A stretch of 64,000 nucleotides of DNA from contig JAHQIW010001483.1 of the NCBI GenBank assembly GCA_019055375.1, forward strand, positions 27,937 through 91,936, read 5' to 3'. This DNA comes from Parelaphostrongylus tenuis. Its lineage: Eukaryota; Nematoda; Chromadorea; Rhabditida; Metastrongylidae. The stretch's first letter is position 1; each line of letters opens with the position of its first letter. Below the pieces are notes generated by a model. It was not told the origin of the DNA. It saw only the letters and a program-made list of their open reading frames with translations, and made no database searches. Positions 11,421 to 24,639 of the stretch are shown one piece after another. Made by a program: the position numbers and the translations under genes.

Positions 11421-12239
11421 CTTTAATTTGTTTGATCACCGTGTTTACTGAGATACTTACGCGGTCATCATTTCCCTATGGATATTACGACATTTCTCCA
11501 CCTATCGTTTTCTTCGCTTATACAACCTCCCTATACTCTTCAAGAAGACTGCTGTATCGATAATGAAGGAGTTCGTTACGTGTGTCAAACTCAATTCAAG
11601 CCGTATTTTCATTTTTTACAACATCTGGATCATGTCGGATTTTTTCATATATGTTCTTGCGAGAAAGCAATACATGCATTCATTGGTACAAGAAAAAACA
11701 ATAACATTTCTGAAAAGACAAAAGTTGCACCTTACATATGACACTCCAACGTACTTCAATCAATCTATTTCGAGCAGCCTCATCGAGTCACCCAAACGAC
11801 GCTTGACTGTGGACTTGCCGGTAAATAAACGCGCCAAAGAAATGAAACTTGAACCCATTTTTTTTCTTACACTAGTGAAACAGTCTTTACAGAAAATAAG
11901 CACAATGTTGGAATCGTGGGAATTCGCGCTATCGAAAGATTAACACTAATCTAAACTAAGAGTTCTGTTCTGCGAGAAATATGCGCTTGGGAGACACCAA
12001 ATTCACTTTGCTGAAGCGTTGTTAAGAGACGTTTTCGAAAACGGGCTACGTCTGCAATAGCCAGAGATTTAAGTTTTGAATGATTACTAACAATCACAAC
12101 GATTTCGCAACAACAACAAGCAGTCAAGCAGAGTGCCATACTGTGGCCTCGGTGGCGTAGTGTTAGCACTCAATCCGATATAGATATAATATGGATAATG
12201 TGGATATCAAAGAATAATGAGTAGTGATGAATACAACGC

Positions 12240-12520
12240 CAAGCGCATCTCACGCAGTGGCTTGAGGTACTCTTCACTGCACACAAGGAGGAGGGTTTGA
12301 TCTTGTGCTCATATCTCACCAAGCCTTTCATCCCTTCAGAGTCGATAAATTGGAATGGTCTGGTCGAAGAAATGTCTAGGAGCATAGGCAGCATTGCTTT
12401 GCTGCAGCGGGAGACCATCGCGAGCGTTTTGATGGCTAAATATGCATTCAGTCATTTCAAACGAAGTCCACAGCTATAAGAAGAGTGCGTGGCAATACCT
12501 CAAATATTGATAAACGTTGA
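12240..12520 (+). mobile_element. SINE-1 copy, left arm
   Basis: The head reads CATCTCACGCAGTGGCTTGAGG (A-box-like), followed by a B-box-like GGAGGGTTTGATCTTG. The body contains AAGCCTTTCATCCCTTCAG and GTCGATAAATTGGAATGGTC, then a tail with TGCATTCAGTCATTTCAAAC and TGGCAATACCTCAAATATTGAT. This is the standard layout of the family in this window. The mirror is 23540-23820 on the minus strand. Confidence 0.65.
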
Positions 12521-14650
12521 AAGCATGTCCTTTTACTCTTTAATCTTTTTGACATCGTCACTTTTACAATTCGCTTGTCAGTCCTTTATCTTTTTTTAAG
12601 TACAACGTGGACGGTAAAGATTATTGTTGATAATAGCCGTAGACGTATTATCATAGCAGATTTCACATAGATGCCGAATGATGAATTTAAATTTAGAGGA
12701 AACTTTATAAAAATTATTCGCCGTTCTGCTATGGGAACTACTGAACGATGAGTTTAGTTAGATTTGGATAAATTCGCAGGTGTATTTGAAACCTTCAATA
12801 TTCAATAGGCACTCACAATCATTAAGATCACCACGGAGCTAAATTGTGCTGTGTTTGCATAGCGATGAAAACGTAGTGAAAGAGAGCTATAACAAAATTT
12901 GTTAATTTTATAAACGAGAGAATTACTGCATGTATTTGTATATTGCTAGCTACGTTTTCCAGAGTTTTCTTTTTTTTTTAATTTTGTTGAGCAGATACGG
13001 GACGAGATCGTTGGTAACATAAATGATGTAATAGTGGTGAACGCGTTGAGTATCACTTTTATTTTTGAAGCGGCAAGCGGTGTGATCATGCGCTGAGGTT
13101 AGCGTCATGAATTAGCAATGTGGTAGGTCTCCTAGAATAATTTGGATTTTTATTGCGACTTAAAGGGTGTTAATAGGTAGTGAGTGGTTGAATATGGCAA
13201 AATAAATCTTAATAAGGCTACTTTTGGTCTAAACATTCCAAGACTTTCGTCAATCAATGTCATTTTGTTTGTTAACATTTTGCAATGAGATGCCACTTTT
13301 CAATAAGACTCAACATTACCCGAGATTCATTGATAAATACTAAATGAAGTATCTAATGACAATCTAATTATTCTCTAATCAATAACATATTAAGAGTTTG
13401 AGAGTTGAAGCCTAAATAAAATTTTAGAAAGACTCTACTACATACTGACTTTCTATATTCACTCATATTCCGCTATGAACATTGCTTATCGCTGCAACCT
13501 TTGTCAGTGATCTCGCACGAGGGTTTTCATAAGTCGATGATTACTGAATAGATAGATTGTCAATAAATACTTTATTTAGTGGCATTAATCAGCAATGGCA
13601 TGTTCTCATGACAGAAATGGAAATATAGAATTTTTTCAAACGGATGGATGCAACTTCATCAAGGCTTGCTTCGGCCACTCATTAGAATGGTTTTTTGTAC
13701 AAGTTTTTTTGAAGTCATTTACTGCAGAGAATGTGTTTTCTATACATATCCATAATCGTCGAAAGAAACATGGAATTAAGTTCAAATGCGTTGTTCTCTC
13801 AACTACGTAGCTTCCGCGTTGAAAAGAAAAGTTTTCTAGGATAATTAGGCGATCTTGTAGCCATCAATACATTCATGAAAGCCTTTTTAATAATGATTAC
13901 ATTTTGTAGCGATGAAGTTTGCGTAGAATCCAGTTCGCTATATGATGTTAAAAGAAATCCGCTTTTTTTTTCTATCTTTTAACTTTTTTTAAAACTTTAC
14001 TGGAGACAATAATCAATCTGATAATCGACGAGTGTCTCTCTCCTTCCGTATAAGAGAAGTTGAGATATTCAAGTTAGTGTACTAGAATCATTTTAGATTT
14101 TCTCTACCCATGACGAGTTCATATTCAGGTGCGTCTTAAAACAGGCGCAAACGCTTCTCTGTTGTCACTTCAATTCTCAATTCTCATAAAGCGAAAGAAA
14201 GTATTTTGGAGGCTAGTTCTACTGAGATGAAGTTCGATACCGCAGTTTCTTACTTTTTATAGTTTTTTCTCCACCGTTCATATCATCTCGAAGAAATAGT
14301 GATTATTAAAATTTTGTGCCAACAATAACTATATCTTCATATTTTCACCGACGATGAATAACAATGCTCCTCTCCTCTCATTGTCCTTATCACTTCTAGG
14401 TATATTGTAAAATCCTTGGCAGGATTGAGGTAATCTCCTTCGCTTGCTGTTTGCGTGAATTTTGTGCTTCCTGATCTGTGAACTTCGTGTTTATATTTGA
14501 ATGTGATCACGATATCTCTACTTCTGTGTCTGTTGGATAAATTTCTAATTTGCATTTGGCGTATGTTCGAATTTAAAACGAATGTAGAGATTTAACATAT
14601 TTAATTTTTATGCTCTAAGCTGACTTTGTGCGAAATTCTTCAGCAGCATA
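12520..14650. other. Left-arm stretch without a supported gene
   Basis: No element was recognised. The only coding-like segment is the minus-strand frame 14337-14555 (72 codons, ATG start), which matches 21506-21724 apart from one Thr/Ala change. I found no known motif in it. In this stretch I counted seven differences between the arms in about 1.7 kb. Confidence 0.4.
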
Positions 14651-14654
14651 TATC

Positions 14655-15285
14655 CTCTTCACTGAACAAGAACTTTTCATAAGAGTATTAAGAGTCATTC
14701 GACAGCATCCAATTCATAATACTTCAGAGAAAGGAAACATGTGCGTTTCACACGCACATATTTCCTACTTTACAGAGCTCTTTCATTAGACTATTAGTAA
14801 TCATTCGATAGCATAAGATTCAACGACTCCAGCGCTGTTTTGTTCTATGAAAGGATCGTTTCTCTGCGGTGTAGCAGGAAAAGTAAAATTGATTCACCCA
14901 AGCGATTATGTGTGCTTTGGCCAATTCACAGAATGCGGGACTGGGGGTGGGAGGAGGGCGGCAATTAAGTCACCGAATAGCGCCTATGTGGAGTACAATT
15001 TTTGTTATTTGATCAGGAATTATTCTCTGATTTGAAGAGACTACACATTAAGTGTTTCACTCTGATATTAAAAGATTTTCTCTACACGTTCTTGTGCTTT
15101 TCGTGCTTCCAGCAAAGTGATATCTGAATTGTGCGGCCGATGTGAAACATAATTTTATTCTCAAGTTTACAGCGGTATGATAAGGGCTTCAGAAAAACCG
15201 AACTTGTACGGCTCCAGCCAGTAATTAATCTTTCGCATGACTTCTAACACTATTTATGGAAAGTTCTTGTCCTGACGAAACGACA
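14655..15285. mobile_element. TIR element family, copy A, left arm
   Basis: The left end contains ACAAGAACTTTTCATAAGAG and the right end TATGGAAAGTTCTTGTCCTG, which are inverted versions of one another. Internal landmarks shared with copies at 47630, 52645 and 58485 are CGCACATATTTCCT, TTAGACTATTAGTAATCATTCGATAGC, a G-rich block GGGGGTGGGAGGAGGGCGG, CTGATATTAAAAGATTTTCTC and CATAATTTTATTCTC. No transposase is encoded, so it behaves like a non-autonomous DNA element. The mirror is 20777-21406. Confidence 0.65.
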
Positions 15286-15289
15286 GCTT

Positions 15290-16388
15290 AGTATTATGTG
15301 CTACAAAACGAAAAAGTGCCAGTCTTGCTACTTTTTGTACAACAAAATGCCTGCGACAGATGTGACACTTGGCGATCTTATGGAAAGGCACTTCTACGGA
15401 TCATAGTTTACCATTTAGAAAAGCCGACTTCTGGATCAAGTTTGTTGCTTGTCATTAGTTGTGCTACGATTTCTGTATTTACCAAACTGATAGGGAAGTA
15501 CAGAGATTCTGCTGGCTAGAGGACGGTAAGCTCTCTTCAATGTACATGTGCCCCAAAATTCGATACACAGGTTTCTTTTCTCACAGTGACATGGTACATC
15601 TCTGGATACACAAGTACTGATAGAAACAAATGTGTATTGAAGGTCCATGAGGTCACAGTGTTCTCACCTATACATGTGATTCTACATAAAAAGATTCTCC
15701 GAAAAACCGCATGTTATTGGATTAAGTTATCATAATTCGTTTCAGCGATGTTTTAGCCCTTACGTCACCGTGTACCCATGGCTCCTGCATCACCGCCTCC
15801 CAGCGTGCTGCTCATAACAATGGAATCATCTAACCAACGCGGTTAGCCACCATTGTTACAAGCAACATGTTGAGGTTTAGAGACGTAGAGGCCGTGGATC
15901 CCTAGTGGCAATAGCCGGAAACTAATGCAGAATTGCAACCAGGCTACATACTCCTCAGATGAAAAACCAACGTCTAAGAATTTGAAGCCGTCATTGAACA
16001 GCTCATAAAGGCGAAATAAAATAAAGCAACATCAGTGAAAAAACACGTTGCAATAGACTATATCAACAGAAGAAAAAGCGAGTGATTAGTTATAATTCGA
16101 AAAAACTAAAGAATTGAGCATTTGTGAAAACAAAGAAGAGATTGCTGCAGCAGTGCTCAAATCATTAGAAAAGGCACTTTATCATCACAAAACTAACAAT
16201 AATTCCTTCAAGTGGAAAGAACGATACAACTATCCCATAGTAGGACAAGCACAACAAAGCATTTATCAAGCACTGACAACAACTGACTGAATTAAACTGA
16301 TACATTACCGTAATTGTCGACTGATTATTATAATACACGTGAACATAGCCCCTGATTACCTTGGGAAATGTGAACATTTTCAAGCTTA
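15290..16388. other. Innermost left arm, nothing recognised
   Basis: Open frames at 15298-15519 and 16165-16383 are repeated in the right arm, but the first changes its C-terminus because of a one-base indel near 15514 (GATTCTGCTGG against GATTCTTGCTGG), which argues against coding constraint. Confidence 0.35.
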
Positions 16389-17032
16389 TTTTCCACCTCA
16401 GCTACATTCGTGTATTAGTAGCTAGCGAACTCATTTCCACGACAGCTTCATCTTAGAGTAAGTGTAGCAAACTGTTTGATTAATTGTTTGCAAGAAAAGG
16501 CGCTGTTGAGCGATATCAAAACGACGCATTTTTGATAATTTCTTGTCATCAAATTTGGTATCTATTGCTCGAGTGTCAAAACTTGTGGGACGATCTGATA
16601 TCATTATGAGCTAGTACTCCACTGCAGTCTGTGGGTTCAGTGGACATTCAAACTATTTACACCACAAATTTATGTATTCCGCAACGATAAATCAAAATAC
16701 CGCAGAGAATAAATGAACCCAGAACAGAAAAAAACAAATTTTCAATGAAAAAAATATGAATGGCTAAAGTTTCCAAGCAATTAATCAAGGAAAACAACAA
16801 AAAATCACAGATTCCAATTTGAATGTTGGCCGCGAATACACTAACACCCACATAGCAAAATATAAAATTTTCAGACCAAATGAAACATCTGGAAAACGAT
16901 TAACTTCAGCTTATAGTAAAATATGCAAGGACGAAATAAGTAGAGAGAAAAGTAAGTAGAGTAAGAATAACTCCTTTGTGAGATCAGATCTTCGCGTAGC
17001 ACTTATATTCTTCAGTGATCATTGTATGGCTG

Positions 17033-17332
17033 CTATTTTTGACCGCACAAATGCAGACCCCCTTTTTTAATATCAGTTTTAACGACTGAACTTGATATGG
17101 ATATACTTCTTTTAGTAGTAGTGCATGAATCTGTGCCAACTAGCCATGCTATGGATAGGTAGTAAGGTTGGTAATCTATAGTTTTCGCCAAATGAAGTTC
17201 GACAAAAGGAAATTGTTCAAGGTGATTTCCCGCGTGGTCGAATCGTTCGTATTCTACGTCTAGACCAGATTTCGCGATGATGGCCATCGATCGGTAGGAC
17301 ATTTCACTTGGGTGAATAACTTTTTGACGCAT
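17033..17332 (-). CDS. Unassigned 99-codon open frame in the spacer
   Basis: An ATG-initiated frame with a coding-like composition (segments SGLDVEYERFDHAGNHLEQF and ELHLAKTIDYQPYYLSIAW). I recognise no domain, and the length is near what chance can give. It is single copy, unlike the flanking arms. It could be an internal exon, a remnant of a mobile element or spurious. Confidence 0.2.
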   Translation of the reverse strand: MRQKVIHPSEMSYRSMAIIAKSGLDVEYERFDHAGNHLEQFPFVELHLAKTIDYQPYYLSIAWLVGTDSCTTTKRSISISSSVVKTDIKKGGLHLCGQK

Positions 17333-17805
17333 TTAGCTTGCATGTCAAAGATGGTAATCATTACAATTTTACTTCAGCAGAAACACTTCACCTCGAATAA
17401 TCTCTCCTGCATCTGCGTCTTTTCATGGTACCATAGACATAGATACGGAGCGTTTTTAGTTGATTTCAGTAAATTCGCCCCGCATTTCTTTCTTTCCATA
17501 TCTTATAATCCTGGTTAGCTAATAATTCCTAACTGGTACTGCGTTGCAAACGCTGGTCAATAATGCGCGCGTAGCTTAAGACCATGCCACGACTCAGCTA
17601 TTCCACTTATATCTCTGAGGTGTACGAAAACTCATATGAAGTTCATATGATAATAGGCTTTCTGATTCACTAAGGCTGACAACGTCTGTGTTGAAGCACA
17701 AGATCTGCTAACTTTGTCCTTTCTACGCTACGTTTTGCTCAGTATGTATAATGATTTTTTTTAAAAACATTCAATTTTATGTTATACTCTGTCTGGGATC
17801 CTCAG

Positions 17806-17965
17806 AATATTGAGTGGACCAGAACGACCGTTGTCAGATCAGGGAGCTGCTGTTTATGGCAGGTATTGGGGCGGCAAACTGAGACAACTAATGAGTTTGA
17901 AAGTGATGAAGGATGGTTGGCAGAAACTTTCTTCAAAAAGAGATGGTAGAATTGCAAGTTCGTAG
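17806..17965 (+). CDS. Exon-like segment in the spacer
   Basis: It follows an acceptor-like TGGGATCCTCAG and stays open in a protein-like frame (SGPERPLSDQGAAVYGRYWG, then KLRQLMSLKVMKDGWQKLSS) to a TAG. A near-ideal donor, CAG|GTATTG, lies at 17862/17863, so the exon may instead be 17806-17862. No family is recognised. It could belong to the same strand and gene as the right-arm segments, but no joining evidence exists. Confidence 0.25.
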
Positions 17966-18189
17966 CTGTATGGCAGGTACATTGTTTCTTTCTCAATGGC
18001 ACCTTATAAATCTGGTGAGAGAAAACGCGATTCCGAATAATAGACCTGCTCACTGCGTTGTTTCGCTTTCCCGGTTTTAAAGTCACAAGGTATCTCTTTA
18101 TTTATGGATCAGATGCACAAGCTATTATGTTAGATACTTGACTTTCTTTATCTTTTGCAGAACACGAAAATGTGTTGTAAAGGTGTTGT

Positions 18190-18450
18190 TGCACTCTGTG
18201 GCACACACATGACGTGGTCGATCAATCAATGATCGATGATTCGATCCAGCGCTCAAAGCTCATCAATTCTTCTATTCTCTGAGAGCGATGGATTAGTTCC
18301 AAACGTTTTATTAGAATATTGCCGTAACTTGATATATTGCTGGACCAGAGCGTGTAGTAAAGGACAAGTATGCATTCTTCGAGTTCAAACCATGCTCCAA
18401 ATGAAGTCGAATGTATCACACATCCCTCAGGGAATGATCATCGCTAAAAA
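18190..18450 (+). mobile_element. SINE-1 copy in the spacer
   Basis: Worn copy. It shares GATCAATCAATGATCGATGATTCGATCC, GCTCATCAATTCTTCTATTC and the tail TATCACACATCCCTCAGGGAATGATC with the other SINE-1 copies. It lies in the same orientation as the left-arm copies. Confidence 0.5.
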
Positions 18451-19669
18451 CTTTATCCTTTGCCTTTTACCAAGTGGTCCCAGCGAATAATCTATCAATA
18501 AATCGATACGTTGTTTGGGTTGTACTTGTTCTTTCCTCGGAATAGGGGATGTTCACTCATTCGGGGCGTAGTGTGTTGCGCCACAATGGCACGCTGGTGG
18601 TTTAACGTTCGGTGTTGATCAGTCCCTGAGTAATGCGAAATGCATTCGACTTCATTCGTAGCGTCCTTTTAGATGACTGAATGCATAGCTAGCTTGCCCA
18701 GCCTATTTTTAGTCGCACTGCTATCAGTTTTCGACAATCTGCAAGACAACATATTGGAATCCATTCCGCTTTTCCAAAAAAAAATTTTCATATCGTCCCG
18801 TTCCAAACAACAATAATGATCCATCATTGCTTGAGGAGAATGAGCAACCATTTACTATCAAAATACGATTTTCTAAATTTGGATAGTGTTGGTGAAATAG
18901 GATTTGGACGGATCTTTTGGAAGATCAGTGTGTTGTAAATCTCGTACTGACTGAAATAGATCAGAGAGTGAAAGCGAAATCGCTGACGATGAAGTCAGTG
19001 TGAAGTAGACAAACAGTGCAGTGCCCTCTATTCTATTGATACATATTATTCTAAAATGGATAGCTGCTCATATAATGCTTAGAGCCTGCACATTTTGCTG
19101 AGTCATTCTATATTATCTCAAAGCTTATTACGAGGCGGGTAGAACGATACGATCGCAGATCGTCTGATTTCGATTGCGAGTGTCAGTCATAGTAATATAG
19201 CAAATGAAGCGCTATCTCTAATCTAGTGTGGTTTTTGAATCCGTTTTCAGACCCAAAATTATACCAGGTAACCTATTTAAAAACTGTTGCCCCATCGACA
19301 TATCCAGACATACAACAACGATCCATAACTTACTAGCGAGATTGATCATGAACTCACACATTTTGATGAGCGCTTAGCCTTTCTACACCGATTGTTTGTG
19401 ATACATACAGTAACTGTAATCGTCATTTTTTCACAGATTTTGATGCGTGTTGAATAGCTTTTATCGGACTAATTTTGATAGGACATCTATAGTGAGTAAC
19501 TATCATCTTGACAAGCTCACGATTGTTCTTGATTTCCTGTCCGTTACGCCTACACTTCCGCGCAATGTAATAATTGCTTACCTGTGTTATCGTGGTGGTA
19601 AAAAAAGTATAATAGGGAGCACTGTGTTGTAAAAAAGCAAATTTAGGGTAAGGTCATGTAGCGAACCAT

Positions 19670-20770
19670 TAAGCTTGAAAATGTTCACATTTCCCAAGGT
19701 AATCAGGGGCTATGTTCACGTGTATTATAATAATCAGTCGACAATTACGGTAATGTATCAGTTTAATTCAGTCAGTTGTTGTCAGTGCTTGATAAATGCT
19801 TTGTTGTGCTTGTCCTACTATGGGATAGTTGTATCGTTCTTTCCACTTGAAGGAATTATTGTTAGTTTTGTGATGATAAAGTGCCTTTTCTAATGATTTG
19901 AGCACTGCTGCAGCAATCTCTTCTTTGTTTTCACAAATGCTCAATTCTTTAGTTTTTTCGAATTATAACTAATCACTCGCTTTTTCTTCTGTTGATATAG
20001 TCTATTGCAACGTGTTTTTTCACTGATGTTGCTTTATTTTATTTCGCCTTTATGAGCTGTTCAATGACGGCTTCAAATTCTTAGACGTTGGTTTTTCATC
20101 TGAGGAGTATGTAGCCTGGTTGCAATTCTGCATTAGTTTCCGGCTATTGCCACTAGGGATCCACGGCCTCTACGTCTCTAAACCTCAACATGTTGCTTGT
20201 AACAATGGTGGCTAACCGCGTTGGTTAGATGATTCCATTGTTATGAGCAGCACGCTGGGAGGCGGTGATGCAGGAGCCATGGGTACACGGTGACGTAAGG
20301 GCTAAAACATCGCTGAAACGAATTATGATAACTTAATCCAATAACATGCGGTTTTTCGGAGAATCTTTTTATGTAGAATCACATGTATAGGTGAGAACAC
20401 TGTGACCTCATGGACCTTCAATACACATTTGTTTCTATCAGTACTTGTGTATCCAGAGATGTACCATGTCACTGTGAGAAAAGAAACCTGTGTATCGAAT
20501 TTTGGGGCACATGTACATTGAAGAGAGCTTACCGTCCTCTAGCCAGCAAGAATCTCTGTACTTCCCTATCAGTTTGGTAAATACAGAAATCGTAGCACAA
20601 CTAATGACAAGCAACAAACTTGATCCAGAAGTCGGCTTTTCTAAATGGTAAACTATGATCCGTAGAAGTGCCTTTCCATAAGATCGCCAAGTGTCACATC
20701 TGTCGCAGGCATTTTGTTGTACAAAAAGTAGCAAGACTGGCACTTTTTCGTTTTGTAGCACATAATACTA
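19670..20770. other. Innermost right arm, nothing recognised
   Basis: Mirror of 15290-16388. The frame at 19675-19893 starts exactly at the arm boundary and is identical to its mirror, but it shows no motif. Confidence 0.35.
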
Positions 20771-20776
20771 AGCCTG

Positions 20777-21406
20777 TCGTTTCGTCAGGACAAGAACTTT
20801 CCATAAATAGTGTTAGAAGTCATGCGAAAGATTAATTACTGGCTGGAGCCGTACAAGTTCGGTTTTTCTGAAGCCCTTATCATACCGCTGTAAACTTGAG
20901 AATAAAATTATGTTTCACATCGGCCGCACAATTCAGATATCACTTTGCTGGAAGCACGAAAAGCACAAGAACGTGTAGAGAAAATCTTTTAATATCAGAG
21001 TGAAACACTTAATGTGTAGTCTCTTCAAATCAGAGAATAATTCCTGATCAAATAACAAAAATTGTACTCCACATAGGCGCTATTCGGTGACTTAATTGCC
21101 GCCCTCCTCCCACCCCCAGTCCCGCATTCTGTGAATTGGCCAAAGCACACATAATCGCTTGGGTGAATCAATTTTACTTTTCCTGCTACACCGCAGAGAA
21201 ACGATCCTTTCATAGAACAAAACAGCGCTGGAGTCGTTGAATCTTATGCTATCGAATGATTACTAATAGTCTAATGAAAGAGCTCTGTAAAGTAGGAAAT
21301 ATGTGCGTGTGAAACGCACATGTTTTCCTTTCTCTGAAGTATTATGAATTGGATGCTGTCGAATGACTCTTAATACTCTTATGAAAAGTTCTTGTTCAGT
21401 GAAGAG
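20777..21406. mobile_element. TIR element family, copy A, right arm
   Basis: Mirror of 14655-15285, with the same inverted ends and internal landmarks, including the C-rich complement of the G block (CCGCCCTCCTCCCACCCCC). Confidence 0.65.
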
Positions 21407-21505
21407 GATATATGCTGCTGAAGAATTTCGCACAAAGTCAGCTTAGAGCATAAAAATTAAATATGTTAAATCTCTACATTCGTTTTAAATTCGAACATAC
21501 GCCAA

Positions 21506-21724
21506 ATGCAAATTAGAAATTTATCCAACAGACACAGAAGTAGAGATATCGTGATCACATTCAAATATAAACACGAAGTTCACAGATCAGGAAGCACAAA
21601 ATTCACGCAAACAGCAAGCGAAGGAGATTACCTCAATCCTGCCAAGGATTTTGCAATATACCTAGAAGTGATAAGGACAATGAGAGGAGAGGAGCATTGT
21701 TATTCATCGTCGGTGAAAATATGA
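21506..21724 (+). CDS. Unassigned 72-codon open frame
   Basis: ATG-initiated frame with coding-like text (ITFKYKHEVHRSGSTKFTQ, then EVIRTMRGEEHCYSSSVKI), mirrored at 14337-14555 with one amino-acid difference. No family is recognised and no splice context was established. It may be a fragment of an old element. Confidence 0.2.
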   Translation: MQIRNLSNRHRSRDIVITFKYKHEVHRSGSTKFTQTASEGDYLNPAKDFAIYLEVIRTMRGEEHCYSSSVKI

Positions 21725-21729
21725 AGATA

Positions 21730-23540
21730 TAGTTATTGTTGGCACAAAATTTTAATAATCACTATTTCTTCGAGATGATATGAACGGTGGAGAAAAAACT
21801 ATAAAAAGTAAGAAACTGCGGTATCGAACTTCATCTCAGTAGAACTAGCCTCCAAAATACTTTCTTTCGCTTTATGAGAATTGAGAATTGAAGTGACAAC
21901 AGAGAAGCGTTTGCGCCTGTTTTAAGACGCACCTGAATATGAACTCGTCATGGGTAGAGAAAATCTAAAATGATTCTAGTACACTAACTTGAATATCTTC
22001 AACTTCTCTTATACGGAAGGAGAGAGACACTCGTCGATTATCAGATTGATTATTGTCTCCAGTAAAGTTTTAAAAAAAGTTAAAAAGATAGAAAAAAAGC
22101 GGATTTCTTTTAACATCATATAGCGAACTGGATTCTACGCAAACTTCATCGCTACAAAATGTAATCATTATTAAAAAGGCTTTCATGAATGTATTGATGG
22201 CTACAAGATCGCCTAATTATCCTAGAAAACTTTTCTTTTCAACGCGGAAGCTACGTAGTTGAGAGAACAACGCATTTGAACTTAATTCCATGTTTCTTTC
22301 GACGATTATGGATATGTATAGAAAACACATTCTCTGCAGTAAATGACTTCAAAAAAACTTGTACAAAAAACCATTCTAATGAGTGGCCGAAGCAAGCCTT
22401 GATGAAGTTGCATCCATCCGTTGAAAAAATTCTATATTTCCATTTCTGTCATGAGAACATGCCATTACTGATTAATGCCACTAAATAAAGTATTTATTGA
22501 CAATCTATCTATTCAGTAATCATCGACTTATTAAAACCCTCGTGCGAGATCACTGACAAAGGTTGCAGCGATAAGTAATGTTCATAGCGGAATATGAGTG
22601 AATATAGAAAGTCAGTATGTAGTAGAGTCTTTCTAAAATTTTATTTAGGCTTCAACTCTCAAACTCTTAATATGTTATTGATTAGAGAATAATTAGATTG
22701 TCATTAGATACTTCATTTAGTATTTATCAATGAATCTCGGGTAATGTTGAGTCTTATTGAAAAGTGGCATCTCATTGCAAAATGTTAACAAACAAAATGA
22801 CATTGATTGACGAAAGTCTTGGAATGTTTAGACCAAAAGTAGCCTTATTAAGATTTATTTTGCCATATTCAACCACTCACTACCTATTAACACCCTTTAA
22901 GTCGCAATAAAAATCCAAATTATTCTAAGAGACCTACCACATTGCTAATTCATGACGCTAACCTCAGCGCATGATCACACCGCTTGCCGCTTCAAAAATA
23001 AAAGTGATACTCAACGCGTTCACCACTATTACATCATTTATGTTACCAACGATCTCGTCCCGTATCTGCTCAACAAAATTAAAAAAAAAAGAAAACTCTG
23101 GAAAACGTAGCTAGCAATATACAAATACATGCAGTAATTCTCTCGTTTATAAAATTAACAAATTTTGTTATAGCTCTCTTTCACTACGTTTTCATCGCTA
23201 TGCAAACACAGCACAATTTAGCTCCGTGGTGATCTTAATGATTGTGAGTGCCTATTGAATATTGAAGGTTTCAAATACACCTGCGAATTTATCCAAATCT
23301 AACTAAACTCATCGTTCAGTAGTTCCCACAGCAGAACGGCGAATAACTTTTATAAAGTTTCCTCTAAATTTAAATTCATCATTCGGCATCTATGTGAAAT
23401 CTGCTATGATAATACGTCTACGGCTATTATCAACAATAATCTTTACCGTCCACGTTGTACTTAAAAAAAGATAAAGGACTGACAAGCGAATTATAAAAGT
23501 GACGATGTCAAAAAGATTAAAGAGTAAAAGGACATGCTTT
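21730..23540. other. Right-arm stretch without a supported gene
   Basis: Mirror of about 12520-14330. Nothing is recognised. Confidence 0.35.
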
Positions 23541-23820
23541 CAACGTTTATCAATATTTGAGGTATTGCCACGCACTCTTCTTATAGCTGTGGACTTCGTT
23601 TGAAATGACTGAATGCATATTTAGCTATCAAAACGCTCGCAATGGTCTCCCGCTGCAGCAAAGCAATGCTGCCTATGCTCCTAGACATTTCTTCGACCAG
23701 ACCATTCCAATTTATCGACTCTGAAGGGATGAAAGGCTTGGTGAGATATGAGCACAAGATCAAACCCTCCTCCTTGTGTGCAGTGAAGAGTACCTCAAGC
23801 CACTGCGTGAGATGCGCTTG
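23540..23820 (-). mobile_element. SINE-1 copy, right arm
   Basis: Mirror of 12240-12520, with the same A box, B box and tail blocks read on the minus strand. Confidence 0.65.
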
Positions 23821-24639
23821 GCGTTGTATTCATCACTACTCATTATTCTTTGATATCCACATTATCCATATTATATCTATATCGGATTGAGTGCTAACAC
23901 TACGCCACCGAGGCCACAGTATGGCACTCTGCTTGACTGCTTGTTGTTGTTGCGAAATCGTTGTGATTGTTAGTAATCATTCAAAACTTAAATCTCTGGC
24001 TATTGCAGACGTAGCCCGTTTTCGAAAACGTCTCTTAACAACGCTTCAGCAAAAGTGAATTTGGTGTCTCCCAAGCGCATATTTCTCGCAGAACAGAACT
24101 CTTAGTTTAGATTAGTGTTAATCTTTCGATAGCGCGAATTCCCACGATTCCAACATTGTGCTTATTTTCTGTAAAGACTGTTTCACTAGTGTAAGAAAAA
24201 AAATGGGTTCAAGTTTCATTTCTTTGGCGCGTTTATTTACCGGCAAGTCCACAGTCAAGCGTCGTTTGGGTGACTCGATGAGGCTGCTCGAATAGATTGA
24301 TTGAAGTACGTTGGAGTGTCATATGTAAGGTGCAACTTTTGTCTTTTCAGAAATGTTATTGTTTTTTCTTGTACCAATGAATGCATGTATTGCTTTCTCG
24401 CAAGAACATATATGAAAAAATCCGACATGATCCAGATGTTGTAAAAAATGAAAATACGGCTTGAATTGAGTTTGACACACGTAACGAACTCCTTCATTAT
24501 CGATACAGCAGTCTTCTTGAAGAGTATAGGGAGGTTGTATAAGCGAAGAAAACGATAGGTGGAGAAATGTCGTAATATCCATAGGGAAATGATGACCGCG
24601 TAAGTATCTCAGTAAACACGGTGATCAAACAATTAAAGC

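Larger units (their letters stand above)
1..16388. repeat. Left arm of giant inverted repeat (palindrome)
   Basis: Every stretch I compared reappears reverse-complemented at 19670-36066. Base 1 pairs with base 36066 and base 16388 with 19670. The sum of paired coordinates drifts from 36067 at the outer end to 36058 at the inner end, so a handful of small indels separate the arms. Differences seen by eye include an extra A near 517, an A-run length change near 1044 and near 2117, a missing TG near 3914, and substitutions near 2096, 13132, 13484 and 13528. The homology ends inside AAGCTTA at 16388. The outer end lies beyond the window, so the true arm may be longer. Confidence 0.97.
16389..19669. 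other. Single-copy spacer of the palindrome
   Basis: Sequence identity between the arms stops abruptly on both sides of this 3281 bp stretch. The flanks just inside the boundary are unrelated (TTTTCCACCTCAGC on the left, CTACATGACC read inward on the right). It contains one SINE-1 copy, an exon-like segment and a 99-codon minus-strand frame, described separately. Its G+C and texture look like the rest of the window. Confidence 0.9.
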
